This document shows positions 17,638-26,925 of a DNA stretch of 64,000 nucleotides, piece by piece (within the stretch, counting starts at the first letter, position 1; each line of letters opens with the position of its first letter). A model generated the notes under the pieces. That model was not told where the DNA came from. It saw only the letters and a program-made list of their open reading frames with translations, and did no database searches. Source of the DNA: Mycolicibacterium chubuense NBB4 (GTDB taxonomy: Bacteria > Actinomycetota > Actinomycetes > Mycobacteriales > Mycobacteriaceae); the NCBI RefSeq assembly GCF_000266905.1, contig NC_018027.1, positions 1,364,001 through 1,428,000 on the forward strand, given 5' to 3'. A program made the translations under genes and the position numbers.

Positions 17638-17696
17638 CGGCGGTGAGCGCCGGCGGTGAGCGCCGGCGGTGAGCGCCGGGCGGTGAGCGCCGGCGG
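17636..17696 (+). repeat. Tandem repeat, 13-bp unit
   Basis: Unit GCCGGCGGTGAGC repeats at 17636, 17649, 17662 and 17675 (the fourth has one extra G) and ends in a partial unit at 17689-17696. No open frame uses it. Such short units are prone to copy-number change. Confidence 0.85.
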
Positions 17697-17720
17697 CACC
17701 GTACGCGCTATCGCTGCCGT

Positions 17721-17780
17721 GCGAGCGCGCCGTTTTGCACGCGACACGCGGGGCGGAGGCGTGCGGACACGCGCGCTCGC
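17721..17780. repeat. 60-bp interspersed element, copy B
   Basis: Bounded by GCGAGCGCGC and GCGCGCTCGC. Its core GCACGCGACACGCGGGGCGG (17737-17756) is identical to that of copy C at 19507-19526. It lies upstream of alkB. Confidence 0.75.
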
Positions 17781-17809
17781 GGAGCAGGGTTAATTTTACA
17801 AATGGCGAG

Positions 17810-17845
17810 TTTTGTCTAGACGGGCGACAAAAGGAGCTCTATAGT
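17810..17845 (+). promoter_or_regulatory. Putative alkB operator and -10
   Basis: TTTTGTC (17810-17816) and GACAAAA (17826-17832) form an inverted repeat with a 9-bp spacer, followed by TATAGT (17840-17845) as a likely -10. The repeat overlaps the expected -35 position, a classic repressor site. The TetR gene two genes downstream is the obvious candidate, but no binding is shown. Confidence 0.45.
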
Positions 17846-17888
17846 CAACCTCAACTGGTGATCGCACTCACAGCGAGGAGGCACTGAG

Positions 17889-19118
17889 GTGACCACGCAA
17901 GAAATGCCCGCGGCCCCGGGAGACGCAAATGTCGAGCAGTGGCGCGACAGGAAGCGCTACCTCTGGTTGATGGGCCTGATCGCGCCGACGGCACTGTTCG
18001 TAATGCTGCCGCTGGTGTGGGCGCTCAATCACTGGGGCTGGCACGGCGCCGCGCAGGTGCCGCTGTGGATCGGCCCGATCCTGCTCTACATCCTGCTGCC
18101 CGCCCTCGACCTGAAGTTCGGGCCCGACGGGCAGAACCCGCCCGACGAGGTGATGGAGCGGCTGGAGAACGACAGGTACTACCGCTACTGCACCTACATC
18201 TACCTCCCGTTCCAGTACGCCAGCGTCATCGTCGGCGCCTACCTGTTCACCGCGCCGGACCTGGGCTGGCTCGGCTTCGACGGCGCGCTGCCGTGGCCGG
18301 CCAAGATCGGCGTCGCACTCTCGGTGGGCGTGCTCGGCGGGGTGGGCATCAACACCGCACACGAGATGGGCCACAAGAAGGACTCGCTGGAGCGGTGGCT
18401 GAGCAAGATCACGCTGGCGCAGACCTGCTACGGCCACTTCTACATCGAGCACAACCGCGGCCACCACGTCCGCGTCGCCACGCCGGAGGACCCGGCATCC
18501 GCGCGCTTCGGCGAGACGTTCTGGGAGTTCTTGCCGCGCAGCGTCTTCGGCAGCCTGCGCTCGGCGTGGGAGCTGGAGGCCAAGCGTCTCGAGCGGGCGG
18601 GCAAGAGCAAGTGGCACTGGTCCAACGACGTGCTCAACGCCTGGGCGATGTCGGTGGTGTTCTACGGCGTCCTGATCGCCGTGTTCGGGTTGGGTGTCAT
18701 CCCGTTCATCGTGATCTCCGCGGTGTTCGGCTTCTCGCTGCTGGAGACGGTGAACTACCTCGAGCACTACGGGCTGCTGCGGCAGAAGACCTCCAGCGGC
18801 CGCTATGAGCGGTGCGCTCCGGTGCACAGCTGGAACTCCGACCACATCGTGACGAACCTGTTCCTGTATCACCTTCAGCGCCACAGCGATCACCACGCCA
18901 ACCCGACGCGGCGCTACCAGACGCTGCGCAGCATGGAAGGTGCGCCCAACCTGCCCAGCGGCTACGCGTCGATGATCGCGCTGACCTACTTCCCGCCGCT
19001 GTGGCGCCGGGTGATGGACCACCGCGTGCTGGAGCACTACGACGGCGACGTCACCCGGGTCAACATCCACCCGCGGGTGCGCGACAAGGTGCTGGCCCGC
19101 TATGGGGTGAACGCGTGA
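17889..19118 (+). CDS. alkB: Alkane 1-monooxygenase AlkB
   Basis: A 409-residue integral-membrane non-haem di-iron hydroxylase that converts n-alkanes to 1-alkanols using electrons from rubredoxin. The diagnostic His boxes are HEMGH (residues 158-162), EHNRGHH (187-193) and LQRHSDHH (about 325-332), plus the signature NYLEHYG. Several membrane helices precede the first box. The start is a GTG at 17889 after GAGGAGGCACTGAG. Its stop overlaps the first rubredoxin gene (GTGA). With two rubredoxins and a TetR gene it forms the standard mycobacterial alkane operon (Rv3252c-Rv3249c order). Confidence 0.96.
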   Translation: MTTQEMPAAPGDANVEQWRDRKRYLWLMGLIAPTALFVMLPLVWALNHWGWHGAAQVPLWIGPILLYILLPALDLKFGPDGQNPPDEVMERLENDRYYRYCTYIYLPFQYASVIVGAYLFTAPDLGWLGFDGALPWPAKIGVALSVGVLGGVGINTAHEMGHKKDSLERWLSKITLAQTCYGHFYIEHNRGHHVRVATPEDPASARFGETFWEFLPRSVFGSLRSAWELEAKRLERAGKSKWHWSNDVLNAWAMSVVFYGVLIAVFGLGVIPFIVISAVFGFSLLETVNYLEHYGLLRQKTSSGRYERCAPVHSWNSDHIVTNLFLYHLQRHSDHHANPTRRYQTLRSMEGAPNLPSGYASMIALTYFPPLWRRVMDHRVLEHYDGDVTRVNIHPRVRDKVLARYGVNA

Positions 19119-19288
19119 GCGCCTACCGCTGCCCCGGCTGCGATTACGTCTACGACGAAGCCAAAGGCGCACCGCGGGAAGGCTTTCCCGCCGGCACGCC
19201 GTGGGATCGGGTGCCCGACGACTGGTGCTGCCCGGACTGTGCAGTCCGCGAGAAGGTCGACTTCGAAGAGATTGGAGCCAAGCAATGA
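19115..19288 (+). CDS. rubA: Rubredoxin RubA
   Basis: A 57-residue rubredoxin carrying one iron in a Cys4 site, seen as [12 protein letters not shown] and [11 protein letters not shown]. It passes electrons from a reductase to AlkB. The acidic insert and CxxC spacing differ slightly from RubB, as expected for AlkG1-type versus AlkG2-type rubredoxins; which one serves AlkB best cannot be read from sequence. The GTG at 19115 overlaps the alkB stop, and its own stop overlaps rubB. Confidence 0.94.
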   Translation: MSAYRCPGCDYVYDEAKGAPREGFPAGTPWDRVPDDWCCPDCAVREKVDFEEIGAKQ

Positions 19289-19473
19289 CCGACACCGACT
19301 ACAAGCTGTTCGTCTGCGTGCAGTGCGGATTCACCTACGACGAGGCGAAAGGCTGGCCTGAGGACGGCATCGCGCCGGGCACCCGCTGGGACGACATCCC
19401 CGACGACTGGAGCTGCCCCGACTGCGGTGCGGCTAAGTCGGACTTCGAGATGATCGAGGTCGCGCGGCCGTGA
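19285..19473 (+). CDS. rubB: Rubredoxin RubB
   Basis: A 62-residue rubredoxin with the two iron knuckles [12 protein letters not shown] and [13 protein letters not shown], a good match to the AlkG2 type able to donate electrons to AlkB. The ATG at 19285 overlaps the rubA stop (ATGA), and the frame ends 17 bp before a 60-bp interspersed element. No rubredoxin reductase gene lies in the window. Confidence 0.94.
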   Translation: MTDTDYKLFVCVQCGFTYDEAKGWPEDGIAPGTRWDDIPDDWSCPDCGAAKSDFEMIEVARP

Positions 19474-19490
19474 CCGCACACTCGCGTCCC

Positions 19491-19550
19491 GCGAGCGTGC
19501 ACAGATGCACGCGACACGCGGGGCGGCGACGTGCAGACCCGCGCGCTCGG
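19491..19550. repeat. 60-bp interspersed element, copy C
   Basis: Starts GCGAGCGTGC, ends GCGCGCTCGG and shares the 20-bp core with copy B. It sits between rubB and the TetR gene, so copies B and C bracket the alkB-rubA-rubB genes. Confidence 0.75.
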
Positions 19551-19597
19551 CGAAACGGGGCGAGGTGACCGCGGCGCGAACCGATAGTGTCGCGCAT

Positions 19598-20242
19598 GTG
19601 AGCGGCCCCTCCGAGAAGCGCATCACCTACGCCGAGGCGTCGCGGGTGCTGCTGCGCGACTCGATCCTCGACGGCATGCGGGAACTGCTGCTCACGCGCG
19701 ACTGGTCGGCCATCACGCTCTCGGACGTCGCCAAGGCCGCCGGCATCAGCCGCCAGACCATCTACAACGAGTTCGGGTCGCGGCAGGGCCTGGCCCAGGG
19801 GTACGCGCTGCGACTGGCCGACCGGCTCGTCGACCAGATCCACGCCGCGATCAACGGCAACGTCGGCGACGTCTACGCCGCCTTCCTGCAGGGCTTCCGC
19901 GACTTCTTCACCGAGTCGGCCGCCGACCCGCTGGTGATCTCGCTGCTGACCGGCACCTCGAAGCCGGACCTGCTGCAGATCATCACCACCGACAGCGCAC
20001 CGATCATCACCCGCTGTTCGCAGCGGCTGACCGATACCTTCATGAACAGCTGGGTGCGGTGCAGCGAAGAGGACGCCGGCGTGCTGGCCCGCGCCATCGT
20101 CCGGCTCGCGATGAGCTACATCTCCATGCCGCCGGAATCCGACTCCGGTACATCGTCCGCCCGCGGACACGACGTGGCCCGGGACCTGGCCAGATTGATG
20201 TCGCCCTTCGCCGAACGCTACGGTGTCATAGATACCCCGTAG
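19598..20242 (+). CDS. TetR-family regulator of the alkane operon
   Basis: A 214-residue TetR-type repressor (Rv3249c position). The N-terminal helix-turn-helix reads ITLSDVAKAAGISRQTIYNEFGSR (two parts, about residues 38-61), a very typical TetR motif; the remaining 150 residues are the ligand-binding helical domain. The GTG at 19598 lies 7 nt after TAGTGT (19585-19590), suggesting a leaderless message of its own; an in-frame GTG at 19565 is the alternative. It probably controls alkB, whose promoter carries an inverted repeat. Confidence 0.88.
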   Translation: MSGPSEKRITYAEASRVLLRDSILDGMRELLLTRDWSAITLSDVAKAAGISRQTIYNEFGSRQGLAQGYALRLADRLVDQIHAAINGNVGDVYAAFLQGFRDFFTESAADPLVISLLTGTSKPDLLQIITTDSAPIITRCSQRLTDTFMNSWVRCSEEDAGVLARAIVRLAMSYISMPPESDSGTSSARGHDVARDLARLMSPFAERYGVIDTP

Positions 20243-20378
20243 CTGGCAGAGCGCCTCCGCTGTGAAAACGCATCAGCGCCTGTCCCGCGAGCCCGCAGGC
20301 TACGGGCTTCTGCACGGATTCGACGTAGGCACATCCGTGCGCTCGTAGCGAATGACGAACGAATACAAGGGGCTCTAC
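20243..20378 (+). promoter_or_regulatory. Structured leader of sahH
   Basis: 136 bp between the TetR stop and sahH with two successive hairpins: AGCCCG/CGGGCT (20290-20295, 20303-20308) and GCACGGAT/ATCCGTGC (20312-20319, 20333-20340). An AAGGGG ribosome site follows. It does not match the SAH riboswitch core as I know it. It could be a terminator for the TetR gene, an attenuator, or chance. Confidence 0.4.
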
Positions 20379-21842
<1,464 letters not shown>

Positions 21843-21854
21843 TGTGACGACGAT

Positions 21855-21903
21855 GAATCGGGCGCGCATGACAACCCTGAGGGGTTGTTTGCGCGCCCGA
21901 TTC
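21855..21903 (+). terminator. Long hairpin after sahH
   Basis: GAATCGGGCGCGC (21855-21867) pairs with GCGCGCCCGATTC (21891-21903), 13 bp. Inside, ACAACCC (21871-21877) pairs with GGGTTGT (21882-21888) around a TGAG loop. It begins 12 nt after the sahH stop and overlaps the presumed start of the next gene. Confidence 0.8.
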
Positions 21904-22359
21904 GCGTTGGTTGCGCTTCTGCTGGCGCTGACCGCATGTGCGCATCAGCAGCAGGCGCAGACCGACGCCACGACCACCCGGCCGCCGCTGGAGGTCCGGC
22001 ACGACACCGAGGAGTTGAGCCGGACCTTCCCGGCGCTCGGCACGCCGGTGTCCGCGTCGTGGATCAGGTGGGACAACTCCCGCGCCGACGAGCAGCCGCC
22101 GGCGGTCAAGGTCGTCTGGATCGACGCCGTCGTGCAGGTCACCCCGCAGACCATGAATGCGCTTCTCACGCAGCACAATTCGGAAGAATCCGATCAGCAT
22201 CCCGCCGTGCAGAAGGTGCTCGAGTCGCAGGTGCCGCCGGGCCCCTTCCGGACGGGCGTCGAGCTCAGCATGGCCTTCTCGCAGGGCCGGACGAGCGCGC
22301 GGGTGTTCCTGGACCCGCCGCGCAACACCGTGGTGCTGCAGGCCTACACCATGGGGTGA
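21868..22359 (+). CDS. Putative lipoprotein, unknown function
   Basis: About 163 residues with a lipoprotein signal: basic start (MTTLRGCLRARF), hydrophobic core (ALVALLLALT) and the lipobox LTAC at about residue 24. The mature part has no family I recognise; it is mixed alpha/beta in feel with VKVVWIDAVVQVTPQTMNALL in the centre. In-frame starts at 21844 (GTG), 21853 and 21868 (both ATG) all fall in or before the sahH hairpin, so the real start is uncertain and could be a TTG at 21889. Confidence 0.68.
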   Translation: MTTLRGCLRARFALVALLLALTACAHQQQAQTDATTTRPPLEVRHDTEELSRTFPALGTPVSASWIRWDNSRADEQPPAVKVVWIDAVVQVTPQTMNALLTQHNSEESDQHPAVQKVLESQVPPGPFRTGVELSMAFSQGRTSARVFLDPPRNTVVLQAYTMG

Positions 22360-22374
22360 CGGCCCGCCACGAAA

Positions 22375-23826
22375 TCACACGAGGCCGAGCTGGCGGTAGA
22401 TCGTCGAACGCCACAGCGGCGCTTGAGAATTGACGAAGATGCCGCCGAGCGCCCAGTCGTGCATCTGCCCGTCGCCGATGATCACGGTGAAATCGGCGTT
22501 CGGGTCCTGGGCCAGCAGCTTGTCGCGGAACATCAGGTCGCCCGGGTAGGGCCGCTCGACCGTCCCGACGTAGATCGTGGTCGGCGGCAGCCCGGTCAGG
22601 TCGTCACCGGAGATCGGATTCACCCGCGGATCGTTGGGGTCCAGGTCGCCGCTGGTGTTCGGGCCCTCCGGATGCGACGGGATGATCGGGTCGTCGATGT
22701 CGTCGACGATCGGGCCGGTCAGCGTCAGATGCAGCACCGGCGAGATCAGCACCATCCGCGAGGGTTCCGCCTCGGGCAGCGAGCACTGCGCGTCGGACTT
22801 GCAGCGCCGCACCAGTTCCTGGGCCACCAGCATCGCGTAGGTGCCGCCCGCCGAGTCGCCGTACAGGCTGACGTTGTCGGCGCCGTGCTGGTCGATCAGC
22901 GCCGACACGTAGTCGGCCATCGGGGGGACGAGCGTCTCGATCGTCGCGTCGCCTTTCGGCGGCGCCAGCGGATAGATCGGCACGACCACGGTGGCGCCGG
23001 TCCGGCGGGCCATCGCGGCGTAGTCGGCCCAGTTGATGATGTTGGCCTCCGCGACGAACCCGCCGCCGTGCAACGCGAGGACGTACTCGCCCGACGGGGC
23101 CTTCTTCGGCGCGAGCTCCCACACCGTCTCGCCGTTGTACTCGGTTTCGGTGACGGACACACCGGGCCTGGCGAACCACGGCGGCGAGGTGCTGACCAGG
23201 TTGCCGCCGTCCCCGACGAACGCCCCGGGGTCGGTGCGGCGCAGCGTCTGCAGCGTCGTGAGGACGAACCGGTCCCACAGCGACGAGGGTCCGGTCGTGA
23301 CGGTCACCGGCCCGGTGGCCGCGCCCTCGCGGACGAGTTTGCGATACTCCGCGGGTCGCAGGGTGTCGGCAGGCTCGCTGGTCGTCGCCGGGGCGACCGC
23401 CCGCCGGCGGGTCGGCGTGACCGCGTCGCGGCGTGCCGCCGCGGTCAGCGTCCACAGCTGCGGGGCGACGGCGGGTGCGTCATCGGTGTGCGCGGGCAGG
23501 CGGGTCTTGGCGCGCCTCGGCGCGGCCGGCTCCTTCGACTCGGTCTTCTCACGTGACTCGGTCTTCTCACGTGACTCGGCCGCGTGCTTACGAGCCTTGT
23601 CGCGCAGTGCTTTCCGGTCGGCGGCCCTGCCCGACGACCTGGCCTTGACCGACGTGCGCGGCGTCCTCTCGGCCCGCGCCGTCGACGACACGGCACTGTG
23701 CGTCGACGACCCGGTCGAGTCGTCGGCCGACGCGACCGCGCAACCCCACCCTGTGAATGCCGCCGCGCCGATCCCGGCTGCCACGGCGAAGCCGGCGACC
23801 ACGCCGACGCTGTTCCCACCCCGCAT
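22375..23826 (-). CDS. Secreted alpha/beta-hydrolase esterase, copy A (HSL type)
   Basis: A 483-residue exported esterase. The signal peptide (GFAVAAGIGAAAFTG, cut near VASA-DD) is followed by about 130 low-complexity charged residues that include three REKTES-like units, then a hormone-sensitive-lipase-type hydrolase (about 200-483). Catalytic marks are the oxyanion loop LHGGGF, the nucleophile GDSAGG and a His in MHDWALGG. Substrates of this class are short acyl esters. The C-terminal domain is nearly the same as the upstream gene 70 bp away, so the pair arose by tandem duplication and is probably co-transcribed. Confidence 0.87.
   Translation of the reverse strand: MRGGNSVGVVAGFAVAAGIGAAAFTGWGCAVASADDSTGSSTHSAVSSTARAERTPRTSVKARSSGRAADRKALRDKARKHAAESREKTESREKTESKEPAAPRRAKTRLPAHTDDAPAVAPQLWTLTAAARRDAVTPTRRRAVAPATTSEPADTLRPAEYRKLVREGAATGPVTVTTGPSSLWDRFVLTTLQTLRRTDPGAFVGDGGNLVSTSPPWFARPGVSVTETEYNGETVWELAPKKAPSGEYVLALHGGGFVAEANIINWADYAAMARRTGATVVVPIYPLAPPKGDATIETLVPPMADYVSALIDQHGADNVSLYGDSAGGTYAMLVAQELVRRCKSDAQCSLPEAEPSRMVLISPVLHLTLTGPIVDDIDDPIIPSHPEGPNTSGDLDPNDPRVNPISGDDLTGLPPTTIYVGTVERPYPGDLMFRDKLLAQDPNADFTVIIGDGQMHDWALGGIFVNSQAPLWRSTIYRQLGLV
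23537..23579. repeat. 18-bp tandem repeat inside esterase A
   Basis: GACTCGGTCTTCTCACGT is present at 23537-23554 and 23555-23572, then a partial copy to 23579. On the minus strand it encodes repeating REKTES units in the linker between signal peptide and enzyme. Copy number may vary between strains without shifting frame. Confidence 0.85.
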
Positions 23827-23896
23827 TCTCGGAGATGATGGTCTGCGGGACGCCGAAAAGCAACCTTTGCTGGCAAACGCGACCCGAGCGCCGGAA

Positions 23897-25360
23897 TCAG
23901 ACCAGGCCGAGCTGGCGGTACATCGTCGGACGCCACAGCCGTGTCTGCGAATTGAGGAAGATGCCGCCGAGCGCCCAGTCGTGGATGAGCCCGTTGCCGA
24001 TGATCACGGTGAAGTCGGCGTTGGGGTCCTGGGCCAGCAGCTTGTCGCGGAACATCAGGTCGCCCGGGTAAGGCCGTTCGATCGTCCCGACGTAGATGGC
24101 GGTCGGCGGCAGGCCGGTGAGGTCGTCGCCACTGATCGGGTTGACCCGCGGATCGTTGACATCCAGTCCGCCGGTGATGTCCGGGCCCTGACCGGGCTCC
24201 GGCTTGGGGATGATCGGGTCGTCGATGTTGTCGACGATCGGGCCGCTCAGCGTCGGGTCCAGAACGGGCGAGATCAGCACCATCCGCGACGGTTCCGCTT
24301 CCGACAGCACGCATTGCGCGTCAGATTTGCAGCGCCGCACCAGTTCCTGGGCCACCAGCATCGCGTAGGTGCCGCCCGCGGAATCTCCGTACAGGCTGAC
24401 GTTGTCGGCGCCGTACTGGTCGATCAGCGCCGACAGGTAGTCGGCCATCGGCGGCACCAGCGTCTGCACCGTCCCGGTGCCGACCGGCGGCGCCAGCGGG
24501 TAGATCGGCACCACGACGGTGGCCCCCGTCTGGCGGGCCATGGCGGCGTAGTCGGCCCAGTTGATGATGTTGGCCTCGGCGACGAATCCGCCACCGTGTA
24601 GCGCGAGGACGTACTCGCCCGACGGGGTCTTCTTCGGCGCGATGTCCCACACCGTCCAGCCGTTGACTTCGGTTTGGGTGACGCTCACCCCGCGCCGGAT
24701 GAACTGGGGCGGCGTCGCGCTGCTGAGACCGCCGGTGACTTCGTTGAACACACTGAAGCCGAGATCGCGCAAGGTCCGCAGGGTCGCCACGATGAGACGG
24801 TCCCCGAGGGACGGCGGGCCGGTGGTGACGGTCAGGGGCCCGGTCGCGACGCCCTTGCGGACGAGGGTGCGATAGACCGCCGGAGGCACCGTCTCGATGG
24901 GCTGACCGGTGGTGACCGTGTCGACCGGTGCGTGGGTCGTCGGCGCCCCGACGCCCGGGTCGAACTCGCGGCGCGCCGCCGCGGCCAGGCTCCACACCTG
25001 TGGCGTGACCGCGGGCGCGCCGCTGGTGTCATCAGCGACTTTGCGCGAGCTGAAGCTAGTGCGGGTCGTCTTCCGTTGCGGCGCAGGCACTTCGGACTTC
25101 GGGGCCCGGTCCTTGTGGGTCCGCTCCTGTGAGGCGCCACGGTCGCGTGCCTTGACCCCGGAGTTCGCCGAGTCGACGCGATGCACGCCGGAAGGGCGAC
25201 CGTCGTTCGTACTCGCCGAGCGTGCGGCACCGTGCGCCGACGACCCGCCCGCGTCATCGGCCGACGCGACCGCGCAGCCCCACCCCATGAACACCGCCGT
25301 GCCGACACCGGCTGCCACGGCGAATCCGGCGACCACGCCGGCGCTGTTGCCACCACCCAT
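23897..25360 (-). CDS. Secreted alpha/beta-hydrolase esterase, copy B (HSL type)
   Basis: A 487-residue paralogue of copy A with the same plan: signal peptide (MGGGNSAGVVAGFAVAAG, cut near VASA-DD), a disordered charged linker of about 120 residues lacking the REKTES repeat, and a C-terminal esterase with LHGGGF, GDSAGG and IHDWALGG. The start at 25360 mirrors the paralogue's MRGGNS start; the open frame extends 36 bp further up. Divergence sits mainly in the linker and in a short stretch after SGPIVD, while the catalytic core is almost unchanged. It is first in the minus-strand pair. Confidence 0.87.
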   Translation of the reverse strand: MGGGNSAGVVAGFAVAAGVGTAVFMGWGCAVASADDAGGSSAHGAARSASTNDGRPSGVHRVDSANSGVKARDRGASQERTHKDRAPKSEVPAPQRKTTRTSFSSRKVADDTSGAPAVTPQVWSLAAAARREFDPGVGAPTTHAPVDTVTTGQPIETVPPAVYRTLVRKGVATGPLTVTTGPPSLGDRLIVATLRTLRDLGFSVFNEVTGGLSSATPPQFIRRGVSVTQTEVNGWTVWDIAPKKTPSGEYVLALHGGGFVAEANIINWADYAAMARQTGATVVVPIYPLAPPVGTGTVQTLVPPMADYLSALIDQYGADNVSLYGDSAGGTYAMLVAQELVRRCKSDAQCVLSEAEPSRMVLISPVLDPTLSGPIVDNIDDPIIPKPEPGQGPDITGGLDVNDPRVNPISGDDLTGLPPTAIYVGTIERPYPGDLMFRDKLLAQDPNADFTVIIGNGLIHDWALGGIFLNSQTRLWRPTMYRQLGLV

Positions 25361-25451
25361 CTTTGGAATATCAGTTCTCGGACAGGCGGAGGGCAACCCT
25401 CGCTCGCTCCTCCGTGCTCACCGTTTGGTCACACTCGATTAGGCTCGCCGG

Positions 25452-26087
25452 GTGCTCATCGTCATCGAGGGCGTCGACGGCGCAGGCAAGCGCACCCTGA
25501 CCAACGGCCTGCGGGCGGCGTTCGAGTCCGGCGGCCACTCCGTGGCGAACCTCGCGTTCCCGCGCTACGGGGTGTCGGTGCCGGCCGACCTGGCGGCCGA
25601 GGCGCTGCACGGCGGACACGGCGACCTCGCGGAGTCGGTCTATGCGATGGCGGTGCTGTTCGCGATGGACCGCGCCGGCGCGCGCGACGAGATCGGCCAC
25701 CTCGGCTCGGCCTACGACGTCGTGCTGCTCGACCGGTATGTCGCCTCCAACGCCGCCTACAGCGCAGCGCGTCTGCACCAGGGGGCCGACGGCGAGGTCG
25801 TGGCCTGGGTCAAAGAGCTCGAGTACGAGCGGCTGCGACTGCCCGCCCCCGACTGGCAGATCCTGCTGGACGTGCCGACCGAGCTGGCGGCTCAGCGCGC
25901 GGCGCACCGGGAGGCCGCCGAGGCCGACCGCGCCCGTGACGCCTACGAACGCGACGACGGACTGCAGCGCCGGACCGGCGCGGTGTACGCCGAGCTGGCC
26001 GCCGCGAACTGGGGCGGACCGTGGGTGGTGGTGCCGCCCGACGTCGACGCCGCCGAACTGGCGAGCCGGCTGCTGACGGTTCGTTGA
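25452..26087 (+). CDS. tmk: Thymidylate kinase
   Basis: A 211-residue dTMP kinase that makes dTDP for DNA synthesis. The P-loop is EGVDGAGKRT (residues 6-15), the substrate segment LDRYVASNAAYSAAR carries the DR(Y/H) motif, and the mycobacterial-type LID region lacks some usual Arg, as in the M. tuberculosis enzyme. GTG at 25452 lies 6 nt after TAGGCT (25440-25445), matching a leaderless start. In M. tuberculosis mtrA follows directly; here about 5 kb intervenes. Confidence 0.93.
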   Translation: MLIVIEGVDGAGKRTLTNGLRAAFESGGHSVANLAFPRYGVSVPADLAAEALHGGHGDLAESVYAMAVLFAMDRAGARDEIGHLGSAYDVVLLDRYVASNAAYSAARLHQGADGEVVAWVKELEYERLRLPAPDWQILLDVPTELAAQRAAHREAAEADRARDAYERDDGLQRRTGAVYAELAAANWGGPWVVVPPDVDAAELASRLLTVR

Positions 26088-26198
26088 CAAACCGAGCGTA
26101 AATGCGGCGAACCGGCGCAACCCCGGTTACGCTCCAGCCGGGAGCCGCGCAAGGGGCCAGGGAGAGGCTCGCGCGCAGGACGGCACGACGGGGGATCA

Positions 26199-26882
26199 AT
26201 GGCCGTACGGACTCGTACGCACACCGAGTTACCGACCATGCTGGACGATTTCGTCCAGCGCATGAGGGTCGCGGGGGAGCGCTTCGATCAGGGCTGGCAC
26301 GTGGAGGCGCGGGTGCTGGCCGCACAGATCGGCACGCTCGTCCACGAGGGGGGCGGCTCGCAGGCGCTGATGCCGCCGGGGTTGCGGAACCGGCTCGGCT
26401 GGGTCGACACCGGCGGCGTGCCCAACCCCAAGACGTCCGCGTCGGCGGCGTGCCTGACCTTGATGAAGGTGCGTTCGGGCGCGTCGAGCCACGGCGAGTA
26501 CGTGCCCAAGCTCGCCCTCTATCCGCCCGCTCCGATCCGCACCCGCAGCGGCGCGCACATCGACCGCGGCTCACGCATCCCGTTCGACGACTGGTGGACG
26601 AACCCGGTGCTCAAGGACGCCGACGGCGCGGAGTTCTCCCGCAAGGAGCTCGTGCTCGCGCTGGCCACCCACGGCGGTGCCGCCCGCGACCCGGAGATGG
26701 CGGCCGCGCACGCCGCGCTGTCGCAGAGCACGTCGCTCGGGTGGGTGCTCTCCGGCGAGAACGGGTCGACGACGGCGTTCGAACGCAGCCCGGTGATCGC
26801 CAGCGTCCGGCAGGTGGGCTACGAGGTCGTCCAGACGATCATTCAGCAGCGCGACGTCATCGCCGACGCCGCACTCGGGTAG
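26199..26882 (+). CDS. Conserved hypothetical protein
   Basis: A 227-residue soluble protein. The central part FDDWWTNPVLKDADGAEFSR followed by KELVLALATHGGAARDPE recalls an uncharacterised bacterial family with a conserved W..P....D..G...R.eL...laN..GGAH pattern; the usual GGAH reads GGAA here. No catalytic motif can be named. GGGGGAT precedes the ATG at 26199. It heads the insertion between tmk and mtrA, and its tie to the sigma factor cluster is unknown. Confidence 0.7.
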   Translation: MAVRTRTHTELPTMLDDFVQRMRVAGERFDQGWHVEARVLAAQIGTLVHEGGGSQALMPPGLRNRLGWVDTGGVPNPKTSASAACLTLMKVRSGASSHGEYVPKLALYPPAPIRTRSGAHIDRGSRIPFDDWWTNPVLKDADGAEFSRKELVLALATHGGAARDPEMAAAHAALSQSTSLGWVLSGENGSTTAFERSPVIASVRQVGYEVVQTIIQQRDVIADAALG

Positions 26883-26925
26883 CCCGCGGTTTTCGCCCCA
26901 CCGCGCCGGGGGAGCTGAAACCAGC

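Larger units (their letters stand above)
17562..17888. other. Repeat-rich gap before alkB
   Basis: 327 bp without a gene. It contains two copies of a 60-bp GCGAGCG-bounded element (17578-17637, 17721-17780), four tandem copies of a 13-bp unit (17636-17696) and, near the end, an inverted repeat and -10-like box upstream of alkB. It is therefore a mix of interspersed repeats and the alkB promoter. Confidence 0.75.

Noticed and set aside
16029..17747. N-terminal extension of the FAD protein frame to 17747
   Set aside because: The extra 570 residues are antisense to the permease; the Rossmann start at 16028 fits the family.
20243..20378. SAH riboswitch before sahH
   Set aside because: The two hairpins do not show the conserved SAH riboswitch core as I know it; kept only as a structured leader.
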